Positions 54,101-64,000 of a stretch of 64,000 bases of DNA are shown in pieces. The stretch spans positions 34,419,145-34,483,144 of the forward strand of contig JAULJL010000001.1 of NCBI GenBank assembly GCA_030761205.1, given 5' to 3'. Under the pieces are notes generated by a model. It was not told where the DNA came from. It did not search any database and saw only the letters and a list, made by a program, of their open reading frames with translations. The stretch comes from Fremontodendron californicum. Taxonomy: Eukaryota > Streptophyta > Magnoliopsida > Malvales > Malvaceae. Position numbers and translations under genes: made by a program. Numbering within the stretch: position 1 is the stretch's first letter; every line of letters starts with the position of its first letter.

Positions 54101-56596
54101 ACATTTAGACATTAGGTCATTTTTATTATTCCATGACACTTAGACATTAGGTCATTTTTATTATTCCATGTCATTTAGGCATCTAGGTCATCTTCCATGT
54201 CATTTAGGTATTTAGTTCATTTTCCATGTCACTTAAACATTTAGTTCATTTTTATTATTCCATGTCTTTTTCTATGACATTTAGACATTAGGTCATTTTT
54301 ATTATTACATGTCATTTCCATGTCATTTAGGCATTAGGTCATTTTTGCATGCCATGTCATTCTCCATGTCATTTAAGCTTTAGGCCATTTTCATATGCTA
54401 TGTCATTTTTCATGACATTTAAGATTTAGGCCATTTTCATATGCCATGTCATTTAAGCATTAGGTCATTTTTATTACTCCATGTCATTTTACATGTCATT
54501 TAAGCATTAGGCCATTTTCCTATGCCATGTCACTATCCATGTCATTTAGGCACTAGGTTATTTTCATTATTCCATGTCATTTGCCATGTCATTTAGACAC
54601 TAGGTCATGCATATTTCATGTCATTCATTTCATGCATTATTGCATTTCCCACTTGATTTTTGAGTTAAGCCAATCAATGGCTCAAATACAAGCTCTCATG
54701 AGCATGCTTGTGGAAAATTAAAATTTGTACAAGTTGGATTTTTTAACTTTAGGATTTTTTTCAATAGGCAGCCCTTTTCTAAATTTTTAGAATTTTTTAC
54801 CACTGGTTGCAGGACCTTAGAGGAGTCTCTAATATTTTTATTCTGATTTTTGGACGTTTTTATCAAAGGTTTAAAAATATTTTTTAGTTAAGCAGTTTTT
54901 ACCCACTATTCTATCTTTCATGAATTTTCGAGTAGGCCATCCTTCGTCTAAAAATTGAGCTGATTTTTTTTCATAGAGGTCGACATGATCTAAGTCTTGT
55001 ATAATTTTTCAGATTTTTTTCAGATTTTTTATAAGGGTAAAAAAATTGGTTTACAAAACTGGTCAGAAAAGTCAGATTTGTTTTTAAGAACTAATAATTT
55101 TCTATTTTGTTTAAGGCACCAAGAGGGGGCTGAATTAAAACATTATTTGTTGTCTTAGGTTAATTTCCAAGTTATTTTAATCATAAATTTTGATTTTTTA
55201 AGAGTCGGGTCAAGGTTGGTCAACCCCGGGTTTCAAAACTAGGAAAAATTAGAGCCTTATAAAAGGTGTTTTCGGCCATGTTTTATTTTGTCCAAAAATT
55301 TTGATTTTTTTAAATCCGAGTCTAAAATCCGAGTTAGAAAATCCAACTTAGGTCTCTTCCAAAGGTATTCGGATGTCGTTTTAGATATACGAATATCCTT
55401 ATTTTGTGGGAGAAATAGATTTTCATGCATTTGCACTTTTCATATTCATGCATATTTTATGACATTTAATTTTTGCTATTTTGGTTTTATAAATTCCATA
55501 TATATATATATATATATATATATGAATGTTCCATAGTGATGTCATTGCTTTGATTTAGATTTTATGTTGTCATTTTGATTATGGCATAATTATGAATATT
55601 CTATGATAATGTTTGCCATTTAATTTAGATTTTTGCTATGTCATATAGATTTCTAATATGTCATCTAGGTTTTATCATGTCATTAATTCTTTCCATGTCA
55701 TTTGGATTCTACCATGTCATTTAGGTTATGCCATGTCATCTAGATTTTGCCATGTCAAGCATGCGATGTCTTTAATCCATATGCCATGTCATCTAGATTA
55801 TGCCATGTCATCTAGATTTTGCCATGACAAGCATGCCATGTCATTAATCCATATGCAATGGCATTCACTCATATGCCATGTTATTAGTAATGATTTGCAT
55901 ATTCATAACCTTTTTTAAAAATGTTTTCCAAAAGATCATGGTTTTTTTTTAAAAAAAATAAGGATATTCCCGAGTTAAAATAATTCATGAGTTCTCTGTC
56001 GGGTTTGCTGGGGAGGATGTCATCAATTATCATTAACAATGGAATATCTTTCTTTCAAAAAATGAGAATGATTCGGAAATTTTCTAAATAAATAAAAAAT
56101 TCTATGTTTTGCCGGGTTTGCCGGGGAATATAGAAAAATTTTAAGTTAATAAATGCTGGATCATTTTCGACTAAAAATGGGATTATTTTTCTTTAATATG
56201 GGAATTATTTTAAAATGCTAGTTTCAAAATCAACTTTTTACCGAGACTTGAGATAACACACGATTAATAAGGTATTGTTTTATACGGGCGTTGTGGGGAT
56301 GCTAATCCTTCCCCACATGTAACTGACTCCCGAACCCATTTTTTTTCTCTGGTTTAAAAGCACAGACTTCTAAATTGGTTTTAAAAAATTATTTTAATTA
56401 ATTTTAGAATATTTTATAAAATCGGTTTTAATAGGTGGCCGATCACACCTAGCCAAAAAAGATTGGTGGCGACTCCATTTTTTTTTTTGAGGTTTTATTT
56501 CAAGAGGAATTAAGTCGTCTTTTCCTCTGTTACCCAATGTCACACTTAACGAGTAATGTCTCGCGATGACAAGTAGTATTTTTTTACGTTGCGACA
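51139..56596 (+). repeat. 3' LTR of the Ogre-like element
   Basis: 5458 bp, TGTAGACACC...GTTGCGACA. It is homologous throughout to 20093-22865 plus 34895-37657, with many substitutions and indels. It retains the uninterrupted Athila target site at about 53841 and the same internal tandem arrays. ORFs shown within it are not conserved and are not genes. A (TA)n run at about 55499-55523 is longer than in the 5' copy. Confidence 0.92.
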
Positions 56597-56601
56597 AGTA
56601 G
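56597..56601. repeat. Target site duplication (right), agtag
   Basis: Identical to 20088-20092. Tat pol coding sequence resumes right after it. Confidence 0.85.
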
Positions 56602-59600
56602 TATTTCTTCAAATGAATTGCATTGCAGGTTCGGGGTATAGGGTTTCCATCCATTTTCTCTAAGACGTAGGCTCCTGAGCCAATTTTCTTGACGACCTTG
56701 TAGGGGTCTTCCCAATTCGGGGCTATTTTTCCTTACTCACTCGCTGGTCTGCTTGCCTCGCAGTTCTTGAGAACCAGGTCACCAATCTGAAACTGCCTGT
56801 TTTTGACCTTAGAGTTATAAAATTTGGCAACTTGCTGAGTTCTAGCTGCCAATTTTACTTGAGCTAAGTCTCTGGTTTCTTCAAGGAGGTCGAGATTCGC
56901 CCTCAACGCTAAATCACTTGAGACAGCTCATAATGCGCTGTCTTTAGGGAGTTGACTCCAATTCCAGCTGGTATCACAACATCTGTCCCATACATCAAAT
57001 TAAACGGTGTCTCTCCAGTGCCTGTATGGGACGTTGTTCGGATAGCCCAAAGAACACCCGGCATCTCTTCTAACCACGCCCCCTTGGCGTCATCCAACTT
57101 CTTCTTCAATCCCTAGAGGATCTTCTAGTTCATTGTTTCGACCTGGCCATTGTTTCGAGAGTGCTTCACCGAGTTGTGTGTGAGTAGGATTTTAAAGTTC
57201 TCATAGAATTTTTTCAGATTGCCCCTTAGAACTGTGTACCATTATCTACCACAATAGTGTTGGGGATGCCATACCTACACATAATAAACTTCCATACAAA
57301 GTCCTCGATGACCTTCTCGGTAATAATCGTAACAGCTTCAGCTTCGACCCACTTAGTAAAGTATTCGCAGGCGACTATTACAAACTTCTTCTGGCCAATA
57401 ACGATGGAAAAAGGTCCCAAGATGTCAATACCCCACATGGAGAAGGACCACAAGCTAGATAGCTGGCTGAGCATTTCTGCCGGTTGCCTGAGCACAGCTG
57501 CGAACTTCTGGCACTTGTCACACCTCTTGACTATTTCCGCAGCACCACCCTTCATGGTGGGCCAATAAAACCCTTGTCTTAACGCTTTTTATGCCAATTC
57601 CCTTCCTCTCATATGATTACCACAAACTCCTTCATTGATTTCCCTAAGGACATAATCGGCTTCCTCTAGTGCTAGGCATTGGAGAAAGGGCTGACTGAAT
57701 GCTTTCTTATATAGGACCTCGCCAATCATGGTGTACCTGGCAGCCCTTTTCCTCAGCTTTGCTTGCTCCTTGGGATCTTCTGGGATGGTCTTTCCTGTGA
57801 GATAGCCCATGATGGGCATTAACTAGCTAGATTCGCCTGCGATGCAGAGGACTTCTTCTTCGTTCTGATAGTTTAGCACCTGGCGATGCTCCAACAGGAT
57901 TTTTCCTCTCTGCCTGATCTCAACGGATGAGGCAAGTTTGGACAGGACATTTGCCCTCATGTTTTCTTCCCTGGCGACCTGTTTGACAACTAGTTTCTCA
58001 AATCCTCCTTTCAACTTGAGTACTTTTTCATGGTACTGGACTAAGGCAGGTTCCCTGACATCATATTCACCATTCACTTGCCTCGCCACTAATTGCGAGT
58101 CAGTGCATAACAGCAGTTTTGTGACACTCAACTTTACGGCGAGTTCTAATCCTGCCAGTAGAGCTTTGTATCCAGCGGCATTGTTTGATACGGGGAAGCC
58201 AAAAAAAAGTCCGTATTGCCACTCATTTCCTTGGAGATCGATCAAGAGGACGCCTGCTCTGGATCCATCTTTTCCTGAGGATCCATCCACATACATTGTC
58301 CACAGATTTTCAGGGGTGGGCTCCGTTATCGTAGGCCTACGCACCAATGCCGGATTAGGGGGCGGTATCAGTTCGTCCGTCGTAGGTGGGGGGCTCAATC
58401 GGATATTGGATAGGTGCAGTAATCTTGTCAGTGAACGAGTATTCAGCTACAAAATCTATCAAGACCTGGGCTTAATTGCCTTTCTTGGTCTGAATTCTAT
58501 GCCAAATTCGCTGAGCTCGGTACTCCACTTAAACATCCTGCTCGAGCTGTCAACCCTTTGTAGGACTTCTTTAAGGGTCTGATCTGTCAAAATAGTAACG
58601 AGATAGGCTTGGAAGTACTATCTGAGCTTTCTGGCCACCATCACAAGGGCAAAAGCCATCTTTTCTAGCCTGGTACAGTTGATCTCGTCATTCTATAAGG
58701 CTCTGTTAACATAATAAACTGGAGCCTATCGGGTCTCGTCTTCTTTGACTAATACTGCTGCCACTGTTTCATCAGATGTCGCCAAATATATGAACAATAG
58801 GCCGTCGGGAAGAGGATTGACCAACAACGGCAGAGAACATAGGTACTTCTTCAATTCTTCAAATGCTATTTGGCAGTCTTGGTTCCACTGATACCGGCAG
58901 GCGCCCCTGAGCACCTTAAAAAAAGGCAAGCATTTGTCGGCTAATTTGGAAACAAACCTATTCAAGGTCCCTATTCGAGACCTTGAATCCCAAGAATTTT
59001 CCCGCTCTGACTGCAAAGGCACACTTTTTGGTATTCAACCTTAAACTGTGTGTCTCAGGACCTGAAAGACCTCTTCCAGGTCCAACAAATATTGTTCAAA
59101 GGCAGAGCTCTTCACCAGCATGTCATCCACATAAACTTCGACACTTCGCCCAATCTGATCTTTGAACAATTTATTCACCAATCTGTGATAGGTCGCCCCA
59201 ACGTTTTTTAACCCAAAAGGCATCACTTGGTAAAGTACAACCCTTCCTCGATGATGAAGGACGTCTTCTCTTGGTCTTCGGGGTTCATCCTAATCTGATT
59301 ATACCCTGAGAAGGCGTCCATGAAACTCATATACTTGTGTCCTGCTGAAGAATCTACCAATCTATCCATAGAGGGCAAAGAAAAACTGTCTTTCAGGCAG
59401 GCCTTGTTTAGGTCAGTGAAATCTACACACATACGCCACTTTCCATTAACTTTTTTCACCATTACCACATTGGCCAACCACTCCGGATACTTAACTTCCC
59501 TAATAAATCCTGCAACAAGGAGTTTCTCGACCTCCTCCCTTACTGCCTGTATTCGCTCAAAGGCGAACTTCTTTTTCTTCTGTTTAACTGGCTTGGCTAT

Positions 59601-60101
59601 AGGATCAACACCCAAGGAATGGGTAATGGTATCCATGTCTATCCTGGCATATCTATTGCCGACCATGCGAAGACATCTATGTTGGCTTGCAACATTTGTA
59701 CTAAGGGCTGCATTTCCTAGCTAGTCAGGGACGACCTTGCTTGGGTTACCTTCTCTGGGTTTTCTTCATATAGGGGGATCGCCACTGTTTGTTCTGTCGG
59801 TTCTGCTTTATACTGGTTGGTCTCTGCTCTAGTGTCCATGCTTTCTAAGGTGAGGGTGCTTTTGTCAACCAGATTTACTTGTGCTTCCTCCAGTTGCCCC
59901 CCAGTCTCTATTTCCATTCCCTCAGATTCTGTGTTTTGCCCCTCAGTCTCTGTGTTTTCAACATTCACTTCTTGTGACCTTCCTTGATTCTTCTTGGTGA
60001 GCTATATAGAGAGTATGTGGCATTGTCGAGCTGTCTGCTGGTCTATTTTCATATACCCTAATCCCATAGGGGTCAAAAACTTCACTGTCAAACAATATAC
60101 C
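56602..60101 (-). pseudogene. Tat element pol (RT, RNase H, second RNase H, integrase), broken
   Basis: Read from right to left: an acidic pre-RT linker (59968-59717); RT (59666-59026) with KACLKDSFSLPSMDRLVDSS, FSGYNQIRMNPEDQEK and YVDDM at 59119-59133; RNase H (59022 to about 58440); second RNase H (58398-57823, MYVDGSSGKDG); a zinc-binding CDKCQKF; integrase blocks WGIDILGPF, VVDNGTQF and NNGQVETMN (D, D, E kept); GETPFNLMYGTDVVIP; and a C-terminal GSGAYVLEKMDGNPIPRTCN. The frame is interrupted by several stops and shifts (for example near 59230, 58725, 57820, 57570 and 57115). In the second RNase H the usual NNEAEYEAL reads NNAAGYKAL and RAD reads RAN, so two catalytic acidic residues are lost. 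The natural stop lies across the Ogre-like insertion. Confidence 0.88.
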
Positions 60102-62470
60102 TGTCGCAACCTAAAAAATAACAAGTCTCATCGCGAGACTTTATTACTCGTTAAGCGAGACATTAAAAAAAAAAGAGGAAAAGTCGACTTAATTCCTCTT
60201 GAAAAAATGAAGGTTTTGAAAATGACCTTGAAAAAGACATGGCGACGCCACCAATCTTTTTTAGCTAGGTGTGATCGGCCACCTATAAAAACCGATTTTT
60301 TAAAACATTTAAAAATTAATTATAACATTTTTTAAAACCAATTTCAAGTCTGCGTTATAAACCAGAGAAAATCGAAGAATTAGGTTCGGGACTCGGTTAC
60401 GTGCAGGGAGGGATTAGCACCCCATAACGCCCGTATAAAACGGTACCTTATTAATCGTCTGTTATCTCAAGTCTCGGTAAAAAATAGGTTTTAAATTTTG
60501 TATTTTAAATTAATTCCCAATTTAAAGAAAAATAATTCAATTTTTAATTGAAAATGATCCGGAATTTATTAATTCAAAATTTTTCTATATCCGACAAAAT
60601 CGGCAAAATATAGAAATTTTTATTTATTTGGAAAATCTTTTGAATCATTTCCGTTTTTTGAAAAAACGATATTCCTTTATTAATGATAATTGATGATGTC
60701 CTCTCCAGCAAACCCGGTAGAGAACTCATAAATTATTTTAACTCGGGAATATCTTTATTTTATTGAAAATCATTATCTTTTTCAAAATATTTTTAAAAAA
60801 TATGAACATGAATATGTATGACATAGTATAGATGATATAACAAAGTCTAAATAATATAATGCTACCTAAATGATATGACATAATTTAAATGATATAGCAT
60901 ATTCTAGATGAAATGAAATAACCTATGTGACATAATATATTCTAATGAAATGAATAACCTATGTGACATAATATATTCTAAATGAAATGATATGATATGT
61001 CTTAAGTAACATGAAATATTCTAAATGAAATAATATATCCTAAGTGACATGATATAATCTAATGAAATGATATGATTTAAATAACATAGCAAATTTGACA
61101 TGGCATATTTTAAATAATATAATCTATATGACATGGAATATAATCAAAGTGACATGAAATGATATGAAACATAAAATAATGTATCATGAAATATGCATGA
61201 AAATAAAAATAATAATTGAACATAGTATATGCTAAATGATGTTACAAAAATAAATGACTAAATAAAAAGCATAGGATAACATGAAATATTGAAAACCATA
61301 TGACAAACAATATAACATCATAAAATATAAATCAAAATAATAACAATACCATAGAAATTATCATAGCAAAAATCACATATTATATGGTATGCATAAATAT
61401 GGAAAATGCAACGCATGAAAGTGTATTTTTTCCTTTAAATAAGAAAATCCGTATACCTAAAAAGATATCCGGCTACCTTAGGAAAAGACATCAAATTAAA
61501 TTTTTTAAAATCAAAATATTTTGTGATTGTTTGAAAACAATTTTTAAAATCTTGGATGAGAATTAAACCCTAGCCGAATTCCCTTTAAAAATGACTATAA
61601 TTTCCTAAGTTTAAAATCCCAGACTTGACCATCCTTGACCCGAACTCTATAAAATCACTTTTTAGGTTTAAAATGGCCTAGAAACCATCCTAAGACAATA
61701 GCTAAATTTCCTAATAAGCTCCCTCTAAGTAACTTAGCCAAAACAGAAAAATAATTTACCCTCAAATTCAAATCTGACTCTACCGTCCAGTTTTAAAACA
61801 TGATTTTTTAACCTATTTTTAGATTTTCAAAAAAATCTAAAACATTTACTGGAGACTTAGAACATGTAAAAATACATGGAAAAATTTGGCTTAATTTTTT
61901 ATTAAAAATAACTTCCCAGAAAAATCGGGAAAGTTAGAAAACTGGGTGAAAACTGTTTTGCCAAAACACATTTTTTTGCCTTTGATAAAATCATTTAAGA
62001 AACAAAGAAAAAAATATTGGAGACTCTCTTAAGGACTTACAAACAGTAGCTAAAACTTCTAAAACCTTGGAAAAAAATTGGCAAAGTAAAAAAAAAAAAA
62101 TACAAAGGTAGAATAATCAATTTGACAACTCTTTAATTTTCCACAACTATGCTCAAGTGAGCATGACTTTGAGCCATTGATTGGCCTAAGTCATAAATCA
62201 TGTGGCATGATATGATATGCATGAACATACAGCAAATTGAATGCACAAAATGCATGATTTAAAACCTAAATGACATAAGGCATAAAGAATATGGATTAGA
62301 CCTAACATGAACTTGCATGGCAATAAATGCAACCTAAGTCTAAACATGCATGAAGTGCATGGCAGTACTAATGAAACCTAGACCTAAAGAATGCATGGCA
62401 ATAACACAAATACATAGTATGCTAATTTAAAATACACAAACTCATGACATGGAAATGCAAACAAATCAAC
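60102..62470 (-). repeat. Truncated Ogre-like LTR (minus strand)
   Basis: The reverse complement is homologous to about 54700-56596 of the Ogre-like 3' LTR. Shared blocks include GTGATCGGCCACCTAT (60267), TTAATCG-TGTTATCTCAAG, CCAGCAAACCCGG and CATTGATTGGC (about 62173). It contains ATGAAATGATATGATAT-type degenerate repeats at 60830-61260. It is highly diverged from the other copies and non-coding; the short frame at 61384-61566 is not a gene. Confidence 0.8.
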
Positions 62471-63973
62471 AAGCAAGATGAAAACTCCAAAGATCGAAAG
62501 GAGCATTCCACAGCATCTTCGTTTAGCTCAATGTAAGGGGAACTAATAGATGAAGAGGCTATGATGTCCTCTTCTCCCGACATAGTGACCAAACGTCCCT
62601 CCATCACAAACTTCAGCTTTTGGTGGAGAGATGAGGGTACAGCCCCAGCAGAATGTATCCAAGGCCTTCCTAATAAGCAATTATAGGACGAGGTAATATC
62701 CATGACTTGGAAATTCACCTTATAGGTACAAGGACCTATCTCCATCGGGACCTCAATAGTTCCCATTACCTCCCGTCTAGTTCCATCAAAAGCTCTAACT
62801 ACCGTGCAACTTGGCAATATATAAGAAATATCAACTTGCAATTTAGACAGGGTTGCCAAGGGCATCACATTTAACGAAGATTCGTTATCCAAAAGCACTC
62901 TTGGTAGTATGTGCCCCTTGCAAGTGGTTGTTATGTGAAGAGCCTTTGTTGATCCAATACCATTGGGTGGTATTTCATCATAACTGAAATATATGTGATC
63001 GTCTACTGCAATGTTTCCCACCAGCCTATCTATTTTCTCCACCAATATGTTATTGGCCACATATGCCTTATTTAGAACTCTTAACAAGGCATTTCTGTGT
63101 GGCTCCGAATTCAGCAGTAATGATAGGATCGAAATCCTTGCTGGTTGACACTGAAATTGCTCGACCACACTATATTCACTATGCTTTATGAATTTTAAAA
63201 ACTCGCAAAGCCTCATTTTCGATCATCGGCTCTTTTATCTTGTTAACCGGGGGTGACCCCCTTTCTACTTCTTTTGACGAATCCATCTCAATATGGATTG
63301 GTTCAGCTGCCTTCTTCCCTTTATCCATTCCTCCATTCTTTCTCGTTGATCCCTGTTCAACAACCTCAAGGGCATAACACCTTCCACTCCGTGTTAAGTG
63401 CCCCACTCCTGTGATATCTTGCTGACTCGAAGACCCTAGCATAACCATGCTATAGTCATACTTCCACGGTGCAGCTTTGTTTTCCTTGTATGAAAAGGAA
63501 GAAGGCAATTTTATGATTAACTTAGGCGCAATTTCCTCAACAACTGGCATAACTTTCTCGTCTGGTTCATCGTAATAGATGACCAAAGGTCTTCCCACCC
63601 CGTAGCCACTTGCATTCTCAATAACCTCTACTTCCTCCTCTATTTCCTCGTAAAACTGGGCCTCACCCTCATCCATCATCTTTTGGACTTTAGCCAAAAA
63701 GTCCCCGCATTCCTGTATGATATGACCTTTACATCTATGGAACGAGCACCAATTCTCCACCCTGTTTGCAACCATTTTTAAACTGTCTCCATCCTCCACC
63801 ATTCCTGCTTTAACCATTTCGACCCATACTTTTATCATTGGAGTCTTGACTTCACTGACATACCTTTTTATCCTTCTGACTTCCCCTGTCAATACTACAT
63901 TTACTTGATTCTCAGCATGATCGAGCAATGAATTTCCCACTACATTTGGCCCATTCTTTAACCCAAATTTCAC
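62471..63973 (-). pseudogene. Ogre-like gag-protease fragment
   Basis: Two long overlapping frames. 63973-63179 covers the gag C-terminus with CSFHRCKGHIIQEC and the linker HLTRSGRCYALE. 63216-62422 covers FIKHSEYSVVEQ, the protease site LLDNESSLNVMP and MDITSSYNCLLGRPWIHSAG. A single frameshift at about 63180-63216 separates them. The Ogre-typical DNG active site reads DNE here, so the protease would be inactive. The protein leaves Ogre homology at FRSLEF (about 62480), where the sequence switches to LTR. It is homologous to 42590-43930. Upstream gag lies beyond the window edge. Confidence 0.8.
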
Positions 63974-64000
63974 AACCCCGAAATTGATCAGACTTTAGAC

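Larger units (their letters stand above)
20093..56596 (+). mobile_element. Ogre-like (Tat) Ty3/gypsy element with giant LTRs
   Basis: A plus-strand element of about 24.5 kb once the 12-kb Athila insertion (22866-34889) is removed. The LTRs start TGTAGACACC (mutated to CGTAGACACC in the 5' copy) and end TTGCGACA / TTACGACA. They are about 5.54 and 5.46 kb, far longer than usual and characteristic of Ogre-type elements. Internal order: leader, ORF1 (before gag), gag, protease, G-patch-like linker, an intron-like gap, RT, RNase H, a second RNase H, integrase, and a 2.2-kb non-coding 3' region. Five-base target duplications (agtag) flank it. All coding regions contain stops and frameshifts, and the two LTRs have visibly diverged, so it is dead and older than the Athila element nested in it. 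Confidence 0.88.
15096..60101 (-). mobile_element. Tat-lineage Ty3/gypsy element, interrupted by a nested element
   Basis: A minus-strand element consisting of 15096-20092 plus 56602-60101, with the Ogre-like element (20093-56596) inserted between. Reading along the minus strand the order is: pre-RT linker and RT, RNase H, a second RNase H and integrase (60101 to 56602, ending at about 20082 across the insertion); a 112-bp tandem array; an extra ORF in antisense orientation; and the 3' LTR (15888 to 15096). An antisense ORF between pol and the 3' LTR is a hallmark of plant Tat elements such as Grande and Retand. The 5' part (LTR, gag, protease) would lie to the right of 60101, beyond another insertion and outside the window. 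Confidence 0.8.
60102..64000 (-). mobile_element. Second Ogre-like element, minus strand, internally deleted
   Basis: Begins at 60102 with TGTCGCAACC, the reverse complement of the Ogre-like LTR end GGTTGCGACA. It holds about 2.37 kb of LTR 3' part and then passes directly into gag-pro coding sequence at about 62470. All of RT, RNase H, integrase, the 3' untranslated region and the first 3 kb of the LTR are therefore missing. It is inserted in the Tat element next to its pre-RT linker. The possible target duplication is atacc (60097-60101). The other end lies outside the window. Confidence 0.8.

Overview
The window is plant nuclear DNA, almost certainly from a eudicot. It is AT-rich and consists almost entirely of nested transposable elements. 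There is no evidence of a conventional intact host gene, rRNA, tRNA gene, CRISPR array or bacterial operon. The dominant sequences are Ty3/gypsy LTR retrotransposons of three plant lineages: Athila, Tat (in the narrow sense) and Ogre-like Tat. Smaller DNA transposons lie at the left end. The species cannot be named from the sequence alone.

Layout. Bases 1-1023 are one end of a CACTA (En/Spm) transposon with TACCGACGGA-type subterminal repeats. Bases 1024-4990 hold MITE-like and foldback elements, duplicated AT-rich sequence and a possible second CACTA relic. Bases 4991-6077 hold a decayed glutamate-rich reading frame. From about 6090 to 15095 there is a non-coding, LTR-like element. It is interrupted by a 5.9-kb Athila-like non-autonomous element (7247-13167) that keeps only a gag fragment. 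At 15096 a Tat element on the minus strand begins: an LTR, an antisense extra ORF (15927-19150, on the plus strand), a 112-bp tandem array (about 19260-20010), and then pol at 56602-60101.

The Tat element is split by a large plus-strand Ogre-like element (20093-56596, TSD agtag) with LTRs of about 5.5 kb and a heavily mutated ORF1-gag-pro-RT-RH-IN. The insertion fell in the last two codons of the Tat pol gene. A young minus-strand Athila element (22866-34889, TSD tcatt, two 1489-bp LTRs that look identical) sits inside the 5' LTR of the Ogre-like element. At 60102 a second, minus-strand, internally deleted Ogre-like element starts and runs off the window. The order of insertion is therefore Tat host first, then the Ogre-like element, then the Athila element.

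The most interesting object is the young Athila element. It has an uninterrupted 1786-codon gag-pol, an exact 18-base tRNA-Asp primer site, a TATA box and a polypurine tract. Between pol and its 3' LTR, where Athila elements often carry an env-like ORF, it holds two genes foreign to retrotransposons. The first is a broken reading frame resembling the nucleic-acid-binding protein of Betaflexiviridae (GRS-YA-RRA basic motif plus a Cys cluster). The second is an intact LOG-family (cytokinin-activating phosphoribohydrolase) ORF. A poly(A) tract lies at the pol side of this cargo and strong splice-acceptor-like sites precede both frames. This looks like a retrotransposon that has captured virus-like and hormone-metabolism genes.
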